Positions 21,762 through 29,264 of a stretch of DNA of 29,264 bases are shown piece after piece. Under the pieces are notes generated by a model. That model worked only from the letters and a program-made list of their open reading frames with translations, did no database searches and was not told the DNA's origin. The stretch comes from Paracoccaceae bacterium. GTDB taxonomy: Bacteria > Pseudomonadota > Alphaproteobacteria > Rhodobacterales > Rhodobacteraceae. How positions within the stretch are numbered: position 1 is the stretch's first letter; each line of letters starts with the position of its first letter. Location of the stretch: positions 1 through 29,264 of the forward strand of contig JAFGVZ010000030.1 in NCBI GenBank assembly GCA_016937725.1, given 5' to 3'. Position numbers and translations under genes: made by a program.

Positions 21762-22549
21762 GCTCTGACCTGATCGCCGCACTCAACACCTTGGGCGCGG
21801 GCTACGGCCCGACGCTTCAAGCCGCGCTGGTGGTCTTTCTGCGCGTGGGCGCGATGATGGCGCTACTGCCTGCTTTTGGCGAAGCGGTCATCCCCATTCG
21901 CATACGGCTTGGGCTGGCGCTGGCCTTCACCGCCGTCATCACGCCAGCACTCTCCTCCGCATTGCCGGCCCTGCCTGACAATCCTGTCGGGCTGTTACGC
22001 CTTGTCGCCACCGAAACCGTTGCGGGCTTTGCCTTGGGCGCGGGGCTGCGGCTGTTCGTGATGGTGCTGCAAATGGCGGGCACCATCGCCGCGCAAGCCA
22101 CATCGCTGTCGCAATTCTTCGGCGGTGCGGGGATAGACCCACAACCGGCCATGTCGCAAATCTTGGTTATGGGCGGTCTGGCGCTGGCGGTCACATTGGG
22201 GCTGCATGTGCGGCTGGCGGAACTGATGCTGCTCAGCTACCAGCTTTTCCCGGCGGGCCAGTTTCTAAACCCAGCCGATCTGGCGGATTGGGGCGTAGCC
22301 CAAGTGTCACGGGCCTTCGCGCTCGCCTTCACGCTGGCCATGCCCTTCGTGATCCTGTCGCTGGTCTTCTACGTGGCGCTTGGCGCGATCAACAAGGCCA
22401 TGCCACAGCTGATGGTTGCCTTCGTCGGCGCGCCCGCCATCACTTTCGCGGGGTTGGCACTACTGCTGCTGACAGCCCCAATGATCCTCCCCATCTGGCA
22501 CGAGGCGTTCGCAGGTTTCATCGCAAATCCGGTCGGGGGCGCACCATGA
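21758..22549 (+). CDS. fliR: Flagellar biosynthetic protein FliR
   Basis: FliR is a core membrane protein of the export gate, assembling with FliP and FliQ into the helical channel that FlhB joins. The 263-residue protein is hydrophobic with about six segments. Typical family regions are LVVFLRVGAMMALLPAFGEAVIPIRIRLGLALAFT at residues about 25-59 and the GxFFGGxxxDPxxxxQ-like segment ATSLSQFFGGAGIDPQPAMSQ (110-130). It overlaps flhA (ATGA at 21758) and flhB (ATGA at 22546). Confidence 0.95.
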   Translation: MSSDLIAALNTLGAGYGPTLQAALVVFLRVGAMMALLPAFGEAVIPIRIRLGLALAFTAVITPALSSALPALPDNPVGLLRLVATETVAGFALGAGLRLFVMVLQMAGTIAAQATSLSQFFGGAGIDPQPAMSQILVMGGLALAVTLGLHVRLAELMLLSYQLFPAGQFLNPADLADWGVAQVSRAFALAFTLAMPFVILSLVFYVALGAINKAMPQLMVAFVGAPAITFAGLALLLLTAPMILPIWHEAFAGFIANPVGGAP

Positions 22550-23631
22550 GCGAAGAAGACAGCGCCGAGAAGGAATTCGAAGCCAGCGAGCGCAAGCTGG
22601 AAGACCAGCGCCGCAAAGGCGAAGTGCCGCGCTCGACCGACATAAACACGGCCGCGGCCTATCTGGGGCTATTGTTGGCGGCAGTCGCACTGGGCCAAGC
22701 CAGCGTCACCCAATTGGGAGAGATCGGCACCGTGATCTTTCAGCAAGCCAACACGCTCTCTGCGCTTGCGGCAGAGGGCGCGCGCCCGGTTCTGGGCGGG
22801 ATCATCGGCCAAGCAGTGCTGGCCAGTCTGCCGCTCTTTGCGTTGCCCTTCCTGCTGGTCTGGGGTGCGCTTTTCGCCCAGCGCGCGGTCATTTTCGCGC
22901 CGGAAAAGCTGCAACCAAAACTGTCGCGCATCTCTCTCATCGCCAATGCGAAAAACAAGTTCGGACGCGGTGGCCTGTTCGAATTCGCCAAAAGCACGGT
23001 CAAGCTTGCCGTCATCTCGACGGTTCTGTGGGTTTTCTTGCTGCGCGAATTGCCTGCGATCTTGCGCAGCCTGTATCTGACCCCCGCCGTCGCCACCACC
23101 GAGCTGATGCAGATGGTGCTGCGCTTTCTGCTGCTGGTTTTCGTTCTGTCTCTGGTCATCGGCGCGATCGATTATTTCTGGCAGCGCGCCGAGCATCTGC
23201 GCAAGAACCGCATGTCGCACAAGGAAATGCGCGACGAGATGAAAAACGCCGAGGGCGACCCACATGCCAAGGGCGAGCGCACCCGCCGTGGGCGCGAGAT
23301 TGCCACCAACCGCATGCTGGAAGATGTGCCGCAAGCGAATGTCGTCATCGTGAACCCCGAACATTATGCGGTGGCGCTGAAATGGTCGGCCACGGACCAA
23401 TCCGCGCCCATCTGTGTTGCCAAGGGCACGGATGAGATTGCCGCGCGCATCCGCGAACGCGCGCGCGCTGCGGGCGTGCCCATTCACCGCGACCCGCCCA
23501 CGGCCCGCGCGCTGCACGCGACCGTGCAGATCGGGGCAGAGATCGAACCGCAGCACTACGCCCCCGTCGCCGCCGCGATCCGATTTGCCGAGGCCATGCG
23601 CGCGAAAGCCGCCAAGGGGCGGTGGGCATGA
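22546..23631 (+). CDS. flhB: Flagellar biosynthesis protein FlhB
   Basis: FlhB is the export-gate switch protein: its cytoplasmic domain cleaves itself between Asn and Pro when the hook is complete, changing secretion to filament proteins. The 361-residue protein has the acidic-basic N terminus SERKLEDQRRKGEVPRSTD, four helices between about 35 and 210, and the cytoplasmic domain with the linker HLRKNRMSHKEMRDEMKNAEGDPHAKGERTRR. The cleavage site N270-P271-E272-H273 reads NPEH where enterics have NPTH; the scissile Asn-Pro is intact. The start is fixed by the ATGA overlap with fliR. Confidence 0.97.
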   Translation: MSEEDSAEKEFEASERKLEDQRRKGEVPRSTDINTAAAYLGLLLAAVALGQASVTQLGEIGTVIFQQANTLSALAAEGARPVLGGIIGQAVLASLPLFALPFLLVWGALFAQRAVIFAPEKLQPKLSRISLIANAKNKFGRGGLFEFAKSTVKLAVISTVLWVFLLRELPAILRSLYLTPAVATTELMQMVLRFLLLVFVLSLVIGAIDYFWQRAEHLRKNRMSHKEMRDEMKNAEGDPHAKGERTRRGREIATNRMLEDVPQANVVIVNPEHYAVALKWSATDQSAPICVAKGTDEIAARIRERARAAGVPIHRDPPTARALHATVQIGAEIEPQHYAPVAAAIRFAEAMRAKAAKGRWA

Positions 23632-23951
23632 GCTCTGCGCGGCTGGACAGACTGGCGCAACTTGCCGACCTGCTACACGCCCGTGATATGGCGAAGCTGG
23701 GGCGTTTGGTGCAAGCCCGCGAGCAATGGGCCGCGCGGATTGCCGCGCTGCCCACCCGGCTGGAGATGACAGAGAATCCCGCGCTGAACGCGGCGCGGCT
23801 GGCGCATGCGAAATGGGCGCAGGCCCAGCGCATTGGTCTGACCCAGAAGCTGGCGCGTCACACCGCGTCCATGCACGAACAAAAAGCCGTGGCCGCGCGC
23901 AGCTTGGGCCGCTCCATGGCGTTGGACAAGCTACGCAAATCCGCGCGTTAA
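23628..23951 (+). CDS. Small helical flagellar-operon protein, possibly FliJ-like
   Basis: The 107-residue protein starts at an ATGA overlap with flhB (23628), making it the fifth and last gene of the operon. It is almost entirely alpha-helical with heptad-like spacing of Leu/Ala and many Arg/Lys/Gln residues (RLDRLAQLADLLHARDMAKLGRLVQAREQWAARIAAL, then a second helix from about 55). It has no signal peptide or membrane segment. Size, charge and operon position suggest an export chaperone or FliJ-type coiled protein, but I see no diagnostic motif. Its TAA stop overlaps the stop of the convergent aminopeptidase gene. Confidence 0.7.
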   Translation: MSSARLDRLAQLADLLHARDMAKLGRLVQAREQWAARIAALPTRLEMTENPALNAARLAHAKWAQAQRIGLTQKLARHTASMHEQKAVAARSLGRSMALDKLRKSAR

Positions 23952-25189
23952 ACCACCCATTCGCCAGCGCGCATCAGCGGCACAGGGTCTGCGCCGTCGC
24001 GCAGCCCGTCGACATCGGTGCGCCCGTCGCCGATCATCCAATCCACATGGATCAGACTCTTATTGCCACCGCGCGCGGCAATCTCTTCGGGCGACAGGTC
24101 GTGGCCTTCCAAGCAAGAGGCATAACACTGGCCCATGGCGATATGCGACGCCGCATTCTCGTCGAACAAGGTGTTATAGAACAGGTGCCCGCATTGCGCC
24201 ACGGGCGAGCTATGCGGCACCAGCGCCACCTCTCCCAGCCGCGCCGCGCCCTCGTCGGTGCCGACCATCTGCGACAGCACATCCTGCCCGCGCGAGGCCT
24301 TGGCCGACACCGCGCGCCCGCCCTCGAAGCGCATTTCAATCTCGTCTATCAGCGTGCCATGGTGTGACAGCGGCTTGGTCGCGCGCACCACGCCGTCGAC
24401 CTTGGCGGCGTGGGGCGTGGTGAACACCTCTTCGGTGGGAATGTTCGGGTTGCAGATGACCCCGTTTTTCGCGGGGCTTGCGCCGCCTTGCCACAGGTGC
24501 CCATCCGCCAGCCCAACGCGCAAATCGGTGCCCGCGCCGCGAAACTGCAACGCATCGAACCGCGCATCGTTCAGCATGGCCGACCGCCGGGCCAACGCCG
24601 CATTATGCTCGGCCCAAGCCGCGACAGGGTCCGCGTGATCCAGCCGCGCAGTGCGGGCAATCGCGTCGGCCAGCCGCGCCAGCGCCTCTGCCTCTGGCAG
24701 ATCGGGGAAGATGCGTGCGGCCCAAGCCAGGGTTGGGCAGGCGATGATCGACCAATTGATGCGAAATTCCGAGATATGCGCCAGCGCGGGCCGGTAGGCC
24801 GCCGCATTGGCACGGTTGGCGCGGCCCACGCGCGCACTATCCTGATCCGACAACAGAAACGGGTCTTCACCCACCAAGGCAAGCCGCGCGGCACCATCGG
24901 CATAGGCCGCCCCCATCCCGTCATAAAGCCAGCCCGGCGCATGGTCGAACCCGGCCTCATGGCCATGCTCGAAGCGCGCGCGCATCATCTCGCCATCGCT
25001 TAGAATGGGGGTAACCAGCTTTGCGCCCGCGCGATACGCCTCTGCGGTAATGGCGCGCGCCAGCGGCAATGTGCTTGTGGGCGCGGTCATGACCAATTCC
25101 TGACCGGGTTGCAGGTTCAGGCCCACCCGCACCGCCAGCTTTGCCAGCCCGTCCACAATCGTGCTGTCCAGATCTACCGTGTCGCGCAT
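23948..25189 (-). CDS. M29 family metallo-aminopeptidase
   Basis: The 413-residue protein belongs to the AmpS/aminopeptidase T (M29) family of cytoplasmic, two-metal aminopeptidases. The metal-binding set can be placed with family spacing: E254 in PNIPTEEVFTTPH, E320 in RLGEVALVPH, H349 in ASHIAMGQCY with Y356, and H381 and D383 in SLIHVDWMIG. The N-terminal ALARAITAEAYRAGAK region is also typical. The ATG at 25189 has a GGAGG site. It is the last gene of the minus-strand flagellar series, 50 bp after fliL, and may be transcribed with it, though a flagellar role is not expected. Its TAA shares bases 23948-23951 with the convergent gene. Confidence 0.93.
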   Translation of the reverse strand: MRDTVDLDSTIVDGLAKLAVRVGLNLQPGQELVMTAPTSTLPLARAITAEAYRAGAKLVTPILSDGEMMRARFEHGHEAGFDHAPGWLYDGMGAAYADGAARLALVGEDPFLLSDQDSARVGRANRANAAAYRPALAHISEFRINWSIIACPTLAWAARIFPDLPEAEALARLADAIARTARLDHADPVAAWAEHNAALARRSAMLNDARFDALQFRGAGTDLRVGLADGHLWQGGASPAKNGVICNPNIPTEEVFTTPHAAKVDGVVRATKPLSHHGTLIDEIEMRFEGGRAVSAKASRGQDVLSQMVGTDEGAARLGEVALVPHSSPVAQCGHLFYNTLFDENAASHIAMGQCYASCLEGHDLSPEEIAARGGNKSLIHVDWMIGDGRTDVDGLRDGADPVPLMRAGEWVV

Positions 25190-25239
25190 GTCAGCCTCCA
25201 GTCAATTTCGGGCAAGGCTGGGGCATGCGGCGGGCAGGG

Positions 25240-25701
25240 TCAAGCGCCGTTGCGCAATATGTTCGTGATCAGCACTTCTTGCACAACATCGCCTTCCAAC
25301 ACTTGCCCCGCCCCCTCCAGAAGTGCGCGGCGCAACAGGGTCATGTTGTTGTTCGAGGTGAACAACCCCTCGAACCCGCCGATATTGGCGTGGTCGAACA
25401 GGATTTGCAAAAGCCGGTCGCGCAAAAGCGGTTCCTTGGCGGCAAGGGTGGCTTGGGCCGTTTCGTCGACCTGAAGCGCCAGTTCCACGATCACCAAAGA
25501 GGCGACGCGCCCATCTTCCACCAGCGGCACCAGAAATTGCCCCCCCAACTGGTAGACGACACTTGGGGCAAGCTCTGTCTGCGGCGGAGGGGCATCTTCG
25601 GCTACGACCTCTTCTGGCGGATCGGGACGCAGCAGGAACCCTGCCCCTACACCACCGGCAAGGCCCAGAAGCATTAACAGCAGCGGTAGGATCTTGGCCA
25701 T
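25240..25701 (-). CDS. fliL: Flagellar basal body-associated protein FliL
   Basis: FliL is an inner-membrane protein that surrounds the stator complex and supports motor torque. The 153-residue protein has one N-terminal transmembrane helix (residues about 4-24, ILPLLLMLLGLAGGVGAGFLL), an acidic proline-rich linker, and the periplasmic FliL domain. That domain includes SVVYQLGGQFLVPLVEDGRVASLVIVELALQVD, LRDRLLQILFDHANIGGFEGLF and the ending VLEGDVVQEVLITNILRN. It follows flgH by 18 bp and has an AGGGGG site. Confidence 0.9.
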   Translation of the reverse strand: MAKILPLLLMLLGLAGGVGAGFLLRPDPPEEVVAEDAPPPQTELAPSVVYQLGGQFLVPLVEDGRVASLVIVELALQVDETAQATLAAKEPLLRDRLLQILFDHANIGGFEGLFTSNNNMTLLRRALLEGAGQVLEGDVVQEVLITNILRNGA

Positions 25702-25719
25702 GTCGCCCCCTTTCCCGCC

Positions 25720-26445
25720 CTAGAAGGGCGTCACGATTTCCAGAATCTGTTGGCCATAGCGCGGCTGCTGCACGTTCGAGATGATGCCCCGCCCGCCATA
25801 GGAAATGCGCGCATTGGCGATCTTGTCATAGCCCACCTCGTTCTTGCGCGAGATGTCTTCGGGGCGCACATAGCCCGTGACCAGCAATTCGCGCAATTCA
25901 TGGTTCACGCGCACCTCTTGGCGCCCTTCAATGCGCAGCACCCCATTTGGCAAGCGCTCTACCACGGTCGAGGCGATGCGCAGCGTCAGTTGCTCGTTGC
26001 GGCTGACAGACCCGCTGCCGGAAAAGTCCGTTCCGCCCTGCACGCCCACGCCCTCTGACAGGCTCAGCCCACCGGGCAGGTTGCGGTCAATCGCCTGGGG
26101 AATGCCAAACAGCGTGGGCCCCGCCATATCGACTGACCCGCTACGCCCGCGCGCGGTCGAGTTCGAGATTTGCGCGCTGTCGTCAATTTCGATGACAACT
26201 GTCAGGATATCGCCCTGTTTGCCCGCCCGCCTGTCGCCCAAGAGCGAACGCTGCCCCGCCGACCAAAGCGAAGCGGGGCTAACTTCGCCGGGAACAAGCG
26301 TTTCTTGCGGCAACGGAATGCGGTAAAGTGCGGCATGTTCGAACCCATCCTCTGGCGCTGTGAACGCGGGCGCGCGCCCAACTTCGGAGAGCGGTGCGCA
26401 AGCCGCCATCACAAGGCCGACGAGAGAGAGAAGCATAGGACGCAT
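25720..26445 (-). CDS. flgH: Flagellar L-ring protein FlgH
   Basis: FlgH is the outer-membrane lipoprotein that forms the L-ring bushing around the rod. The 241-residue protein has a lipoprotein signal peptide with lipobox VMAAC (Cys16). Family motifs are SLWSAGQRSLLGDRRAGKQGDILTVVIEIDDSAQISN (residues 60-96), LTLRIASTVVERLPNGVLRIEGRQEVRVNHELRELLVTGYVRPEDIS and the ending ARISYGGRGIISNVQQPRYG. The ATG at 26445 has an AAAGGA site and starts the signal peptide. flgI (P-ring) is not in the window. Confidence 0.95.
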   Translation of the reverse strand: MRPMLLSLVGLVMAACAPLSEVGRAPAFTAPEDGFEHAALYRIPLPQETLVPGEVSPASLWSAGQRSLLGDRRAGKQGDILTVVIEIDDSAQISNSTARGRSGSVDMAGPTLFGIPQAIDRNLPGGLSLSEGVGVQGGTDFSGSGSVSRNEQLTLRIASTVVERLPNGVLRIEGRQEVRVNHELRELLVTGYVRPEDISRKNEVGYDKIANARISYGGRGIISNVQQPRYGQQILEIVTPF

Positions 26446-26474
26446 AGCGGTTCCTTTGATGAATTCGGCGCGTG

Positions 26475-26903
26475 CTAGCGCAAAGCGCCGGGGCCGACTT
26501 CGACCTGACCAAAACTGATGACCCGCCCCTGAACGGATTGGCGCGAGGTGCCATTCATGACCGTCACGCTTTCGCCCAGCGCCGCGCGGCCCAGCGCGCG
26601 GCCCTCGGACACAATGGTCAGCCCGCCTTGGCGGTAGATCATGACCACCGCCTCGTTGCGTTCGATCACGGCTGCCGGGCCCAGATCGGCTAGCCGCACG
26701 GGGCGGCCCGGATAGATCGCCACCCGCGCTTCCAGCCCGACCACTTGCGCCGGGTCGCTGGCCACACCGGGGGCGGTGGCGGCGCGCTGAGGGGCCACAT
26801 CGCCGGGCTGAAGGACCTCTGTGGCCCGGATCAGCCGTGTGGCGACCAGGCCATCGGCCCAAGCGGGCCACGGCACCAACAAGACAAAGGCCAGCCATTT
26901 CAT
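26475..26903 (-). CDS. flgA: Flagellar P-ring assembly chaperone FlgA
   Basis: FlgA is a periplasmic chaperone for the P-ring protein FlgI. The 142-residue protein is the short form, with a signal peptide (MKWLAFVLLVPWPAWA, residues 1-16) and the SAF-like domain. Visible features are LVATRLIRATEVLQPGDVA, VGLEARVAIYPGRPVRLADLGP (residues about 55-76), VIERNEAVVMIYRQGGLTI and VSEGRALGRAALGESVTVMN, which match the C-terminal FlgA domain. The start shares one base with the flgG stop (TGATG), so the two are coupled. Confidence 0.9.
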   Translation of the reverse strand: MKWLAFVLLVPWPAWADGLVATRLIRATEVLQPGDVAPQRAATAPGVASDPAQVVGLEARVAIYPGRPVRLADLGPAAVIERNEAVVMIYRQGGLTIVSEGRALGRAALGESVTVMNGTSRQSVQGRVISFGQVEVGPGALR

Positions 26904-27688
26904 CAGCGCACCTGCGTCGTTGCGCCCATCATCTGGTCGGCGGCGGTGATGACTTTGGCGTTCAATTCGTAGCCGCGCTGCGCCTTGATCAGTTCAGTCA
27001 TCTCGCGCACCGGATCGACCGAGCTTTCCTCCAGGTAGCCCTGACGTAAGGTGCCAAGCCCGTCTTCGCCCGGCACGCCCTGAATCGCGGGGCCAGAGGC
27101 TTCGGTTTCCAGAAACAGGTTCGACCCGATCGCTTCCAGCCCCTTTTCATTGGTGAAATTGGCCAGGTTCAGCTGCCCCAGAAGCTGCGGCTGCACATTG
27201 CCGATGAAATAGGCGTAAATCTCGCCTTCGGAATTGATGGACAGATCGCGGGCATCGTTGGGGATAACTATGCCGGGGGCGACCTCGTAACCTTCGGAAT
27301 TGACGATCAGCCCATCGCCGGTGCGTTTCAGCCCCCCGTCGCGGGTAAAGGCGGCCTCGCCATTGGGCAGGGTCACTTGCAGATAGCCCTTGCCTTCGAT
27401 GGCCACGTCCAGATCATTGCCCGTGAAGGTCGACGCCCCTTGCTGGATTTGCATGCTGATTGCGGCCGGGCGCACGCCCAAGCCCACCTGCACGCCCGTG
27501 GGCAATACCGTGCCATCGGCAGCGGTGATCGCACCCGCACGGGCGAATTGCTGGTAATGCAGGTCGGCGAATTCGGCGCGACGGGCGTTATAGCCCGTGG
27601 TGCTCATATTTGCGAGGTTGTTCGAGATCGTATCGACCCGCATTTGTTGGGCAGACATGCCGGTCGCGGCGATTTGCAAGGCTTTCAT
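26903..27688 (-). CDS. flgG: Flagellar distal rod protein FlgG
   Basis: FlgG builds the distal rod. The 261-residue length equals that of the family. The N-terminal rod motif MKALQIAATGMSAQQMRVDTISNNLANMSTTGYNARRAEF, the central GYLQVTLPNGEAAFTRDG with LKRTGDGLIVNSEGYEV, and the C-terminal GYLEESSVDPVREMTELIKAQRGYELNAKVITAADQM are all present. The ATG at 27688 has a CGGAGAA site. It follows flgF by 18 bp. Confidence 0.97.
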   Translation of the reverse strand: MKALQIAATGMSAQQMRVDTISNNLANMSTTGYNARRAEFADLHYQQFARAGAITAADGTVLPTGVQVGLGVRPAAISMQIQQGASTFTGNDLDVAIEGKGYLQVTLPNGEAAFTRDGGLKRTGDGLIVNSEGYEVAPGIVIPNDARDLSINSEGEIYAYFIGNVQPQLLGQLNLANFTNEKGLEAIGSNLFLETEASGPAIQGVPGEDGLGTLRQGYLEESSVDPVREMTELIKAQRGYELNAKVITAADQMMGATTQVR

Positions 27689-27706
27689 CGGGTTCTCCGG
27701 TTCGGG

Positions 27707-28423
27707 TTAACGGCCAAGCGCCTGAATGACGCCCTTGATGCGTTCGTCTTCGCGGTCGAGCATGCGCTGCCCGCGTTCATAGGCGCGCTGCACTTCGATC
27801 ATGCGCGACAGCTCGATCATCGGGTCGACATTCGACTCCTCCAGGAACCCTTGCAGAATCTGCGGGGCGTCCACGGGGATGATCTCGCCCGCGACCTGGA
27901 ACAACGTGCCCGCAGCGCGCGACATGCTGGTCGGATCGGCAGGTTGGAACAGCCCCACCTGCCCCACGGGCACGCCATCGGCCGAGAGCGTGCCGTCGCG
28001 CGCCATGGCCACATCGCGCGCATCGGGCGGCACGAAGATGGGCGCGCCGCCAAGGTCCAGCAGGCGGTGGCCGTCGGGGTTGACCAACTCGCCCGCCGCG
28101 TTGGGGGTGAACATGCCCGCCCGCGTCAGGCGCGGGCCTTGCGCGGTTTCAAGCTGGAAAAACCCGTCGCCTTCGATTGCGAAATCGAAACGCGCATTGG
28201 TTTGCGACAGCGCGCCCTGAAGCTGTGCGGTCTGACGGGTATTGCCCAAAGCCATGGACAAGGACGGCTCATCACGGCCCAAGCCCACGACGAATTCGGA
28301 AAACACCACGCCTTCCTTGCGAAAACCCGTGGTCGCGGCATTGGCGATGTTATGCGCCACGACCTGCAATTCCCGCCGCAACCCCGACATGCGCGTCAGC
28401 ATGGTATAGGATGAATTATCCAA
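27707..28423 (-). CDS. flgF: Flagellar proximal rod protein FlgF (TTG start)
   Basis: FlgF is a proximal rod protein. The 238-residue protein has the rod N terminus (SSYTMLTRMSGLRRELQVVAHNIANAATTGFRKEGVVFSEF), the central FAIEGDGFFQLETAQGPRLTRAGMF, and the C-terminal QGFLEESNVDPMIELSRMIEVQRAYERGQRM. The start is TTG at 28423: a full AGGAGG site lies 5 nt upstream of it. The first in-frame ATG (28402) would remove conserved N-terminal residues and has no site. It begins one base after the fliQ stop. Confidence 0.95.
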   Translation of the reverse strand: MDNSSYTMLTRMSGLRRELQVVAHNIANAATTGFRKEGVVFSEFVVGLGRDEPSLSMALGNTRQTAQLQGALSQTNARFDFAIEGDGFFQLETAQGPRLTRAGMFTPNAAGELVNPDGHRLLDLGGAPIFVPPDARDVAMARDGTLSADGVPVGQVGLFQPADPTSMSRAAGTLFQVAGEIIPVDAPQILQGFLEESNVDPMIELSRMIEVQRAYERGQRMLDREDERIKGVIQALGR

Positions 28424-28424
28424 C

Positions 28425-28691
28425 TTAACCTCCTGCGATCACGGGTAAAATCTCGTCATGAAAGAAGCTGACCAAGGTCGCGGTCATGAAGCTCATCGAC
28501 ACCCAGAACACCGCCACAATGGCAAGCAATTTGGGCACGAAGGTCAGCGACATTTCCTGAATGGAGGTGAGCGCCTGAAACAGCCCGACGCCCACACCCG
28601 CCACCAAGGCAGCCCCCAAGATCGGCGCAGAGATCAACGTGGCGATCCACAATCCTTGGCGCAACGTGTCGAAGAAGATCAGCTCATCCAT
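28425..28691 (-). CDS. fliQ: Flagellar biosynthetic protein FliQ
   Basis: FliQ is a small two-helix component of the export-gate channel. The 88-residue protein has the family layout: MDELIFFDTLRQGLWIATLISAPILGAALVAGVGVGLFQALTSIQEMSL contains helix one and the conserved GLFQA-x-T-x-IQE loop. FVPKLLAIVAVFWVSMSFMTATLVSFF is helix two. The ATG at 28691 lies 4 bp after the fliE stop, so translation is probably coupled. Confidence 0.95.
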   Translation of the reverse strand: MDELIFFDTLRQGLWIATLISAPILGAALVAGVGVGLFQALTSIQEMSLTFVPKLLAIVAVFWVSMSFMTATLVSFFHDEILPVIAGG

Positions 28692-28695
28692 GGGG

Positions 28696-28986
28696 CTAGA
28701 CCGGCATACGCAAAATTTCGAGATAGGCTTCCACCACGCGGTCGCGCACGCTGACGGCGGTTTGCACGGCCAGTTCAGTATCGGCCAAGGCTTGCACCAG
28801 CGCGTGCGGGTCGGCGCCACTGACCATAGAGGCGGTGGCGGCCTGCTCATTGGCTTGCAGCCCAGACAGGACGCTGCCCATGGCCTGCCCGAAGGCGGCC
28901 TCGGCGCGGGGGGCGGTGGCGGTGGGTTGGGCCGCATCGCGGGCGCGGCCATAGCCATTGATCGCAATTGAAGAAGGGATTTGCAT
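28696..28986 (-). CDS. fliE: Flagellar hook-basal body protein FliE
   Basis: FliE joins the MS-ring to the proximal rod and is among the first exported proteins. The 96-residue protein has the family size and the C-terminal signature LADTELAVQTAVSVRDRVVEAYLEILRMPV, where V-R-D-R/K-V-V-E-A-Y-x-E-I-x-R-M is diagnostic, after an FGQAMGSVLSGLQANEQAA helix. The ATG at 28986 has an AAGGA site. It follows flgC by 14 bp. Confidence 0.95.
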   Translation of the reverse strand: MQIPSSIAINGYGRARDAAQPTATAPRAEAAFGQAMGSVLSGLQANEQAATASMVSGADPHALVQALADTELAVQTAVSVRDRVVEAYLEILRMPV

Positions 28987-29000
28987 TTTGGTGATCCTTG

Positions 29001-29264
29001 TTAGCGGCGCAGCAGGTCAAGCAGGCTTTGCGACATCTGCCGCGCTTGATCGAACATCGCCAGATTGGCCTCGTAGCTGCGCCCCGCCTCGCGGGCATCT
29101 GCCATCTCCACCATCGTGTCGACGGTAGAGCCGAGGTAATAGCCATCCTCATCTGCGAGCGTATGGCCGGGGTCGTAGATGCGGGGCAAGTCGCCCCGGT
29201 CCAGTTGCACTGGCCCCGCGGCCACGGTGGTCACGCCGCGGGCGCGTTCAAATTGGGCAGTAAA
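29001..29264 (-). CDS. flgC: Flagellar proximal rod protein FlgC, C-terminal part (cut by window edge)
   Basis: Only the last 87 codons are present. The frame is open to the right edge, where it reads FTAQFERARGVTTVAAGPVQ. It includes LPRIYDPGHTLADEDGYYLGSTVDTMVEMADAREAGRSYEANLAMFDQARQMSQSLLDLL, the C-terminal FlgC signature (P-x-H-P/T-x-A-x-x-x-G-Y-V/Y, then M-x-E-M-x-x-A-x-R-x-Y-E-A-N). FlgC is a proximal rod protein, and flgB is expected just outside the window. It heads the visible part of the minus-strand flagellar operon. Confidence 0.94.
   Translation of the reverse strand, partial: FTAQFERARGVTTVAAGPVQLDRGDLPRIYDPGHTLADEDGYYLGSTVDTMVEMADAREAGRSYEANLAMFDQARQMSQSLLDLLRR

Noticed and set aside
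1..29264. CRISPR arrays, tRNA or rRNA genes, insertion sequences, phage genes, toxin-antitoxin or defence modules
   Set aside because: No regularly spaced repeats, cloverleaf or T-loop consensus, transposase or integrase motifs, or typical defence-gene pairs are visible. The window reads as core chromosome plus a flagellar locus.

Overview
The window is ordinary chromosomal DNA of a GC-rich alphaproteobacterium, most likely a member of the Rhodobacteraceae (Rhodobacter/Roseobacter relatives). The evidence is the protein repertoire (MmcB, an IalB-family protein, a rnd-lptC-lptA-lptB-hpf-ptsN string without rpoN, two-subunit PntA/PntB, an alphaproteobacterial flagellar gene set), the strong GC bias at third codon positions, and an alphaproteobacterial LexA box of the GTTC-N7-GTTC type. 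I see no tRNA, rRNA, CRISPR array, insertion sequence, phage gene or attachment site.

Layout. 1-2273 (minus): the start of obgE, cut by the window edge, and a HerA-like DUF853 ATPase. 2274-2783 is a gene-poor stretch with two RNA-like elements: a hairpin pair at 2376-2450, and a compact promoter, hairpin and terminator unit at 2536-2645. 2784-3912: an IalB-family secreted protein converging on the SOS-type repair gene mmcB, which has a LexA box inside its promoter. 3991-4159 can fold into one long closed RNA of 6S-RNA size. 4165-5943: a small membrane protein with a poly-aspartate stretch, and a secreted glycerophosphodiester phosphodiesterase with a strong terminator. 5963-7964 (minus): xdhC, a 66-residue unknown and a frameshifted hemolysin III-type membrane protein.

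8115-11911 (plus): ribonuclease D, the LPS-export genes lptC, lptA and lptB, hibernation factor hpf and ptsN, ending at a bidirectional terminator shared with the convergent transhydrogenase operon pntA-pntB (12006-15030, minus). 15296-16134 (minus): a membrane methyltransferase and a periplasmic rhodanese-like protein that overlap by 4 bp. Divergent from them are kynureninase (16250-17443) and a MOP-superfamily polysaccharide flippase (17515-18885).

18961-29264 is a flagellar region. A tightly overlapping plus-strand operon carries a lytic transglycosylase, flhA, fliR, flhB and a FliJ-like coiled protein. It converges on a minus-strand operon that reads flgC (partial), fliE, fliQ, flgF, flgG, flgA, flgH and fliL, followed by an M29 aminopeptidase. 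Together these encode much of the type III export gate (FlhA, FlhB, FliR, FliQ), the MS-ring/rod junction and rod (FliE, FlgC, FlgF, FlgG), the L-ring, the P-ring chaperone (FlgA) and the stator/basal body-associated FliL, plus a wall hydrolase that could open peptidoglycan for the rod.

The most notable observations are not new protein systems but non-coding elements: the apparently leaderless, LexA-controlled mmcB promoter, the 6S-like fold, the two small RNA candidates, and a heat-shock-like promoter before rnd-lptCAB. The frameshifted hemolysin III gene is also worth checking. All assignments come from reading the sequence; no database search was possible.
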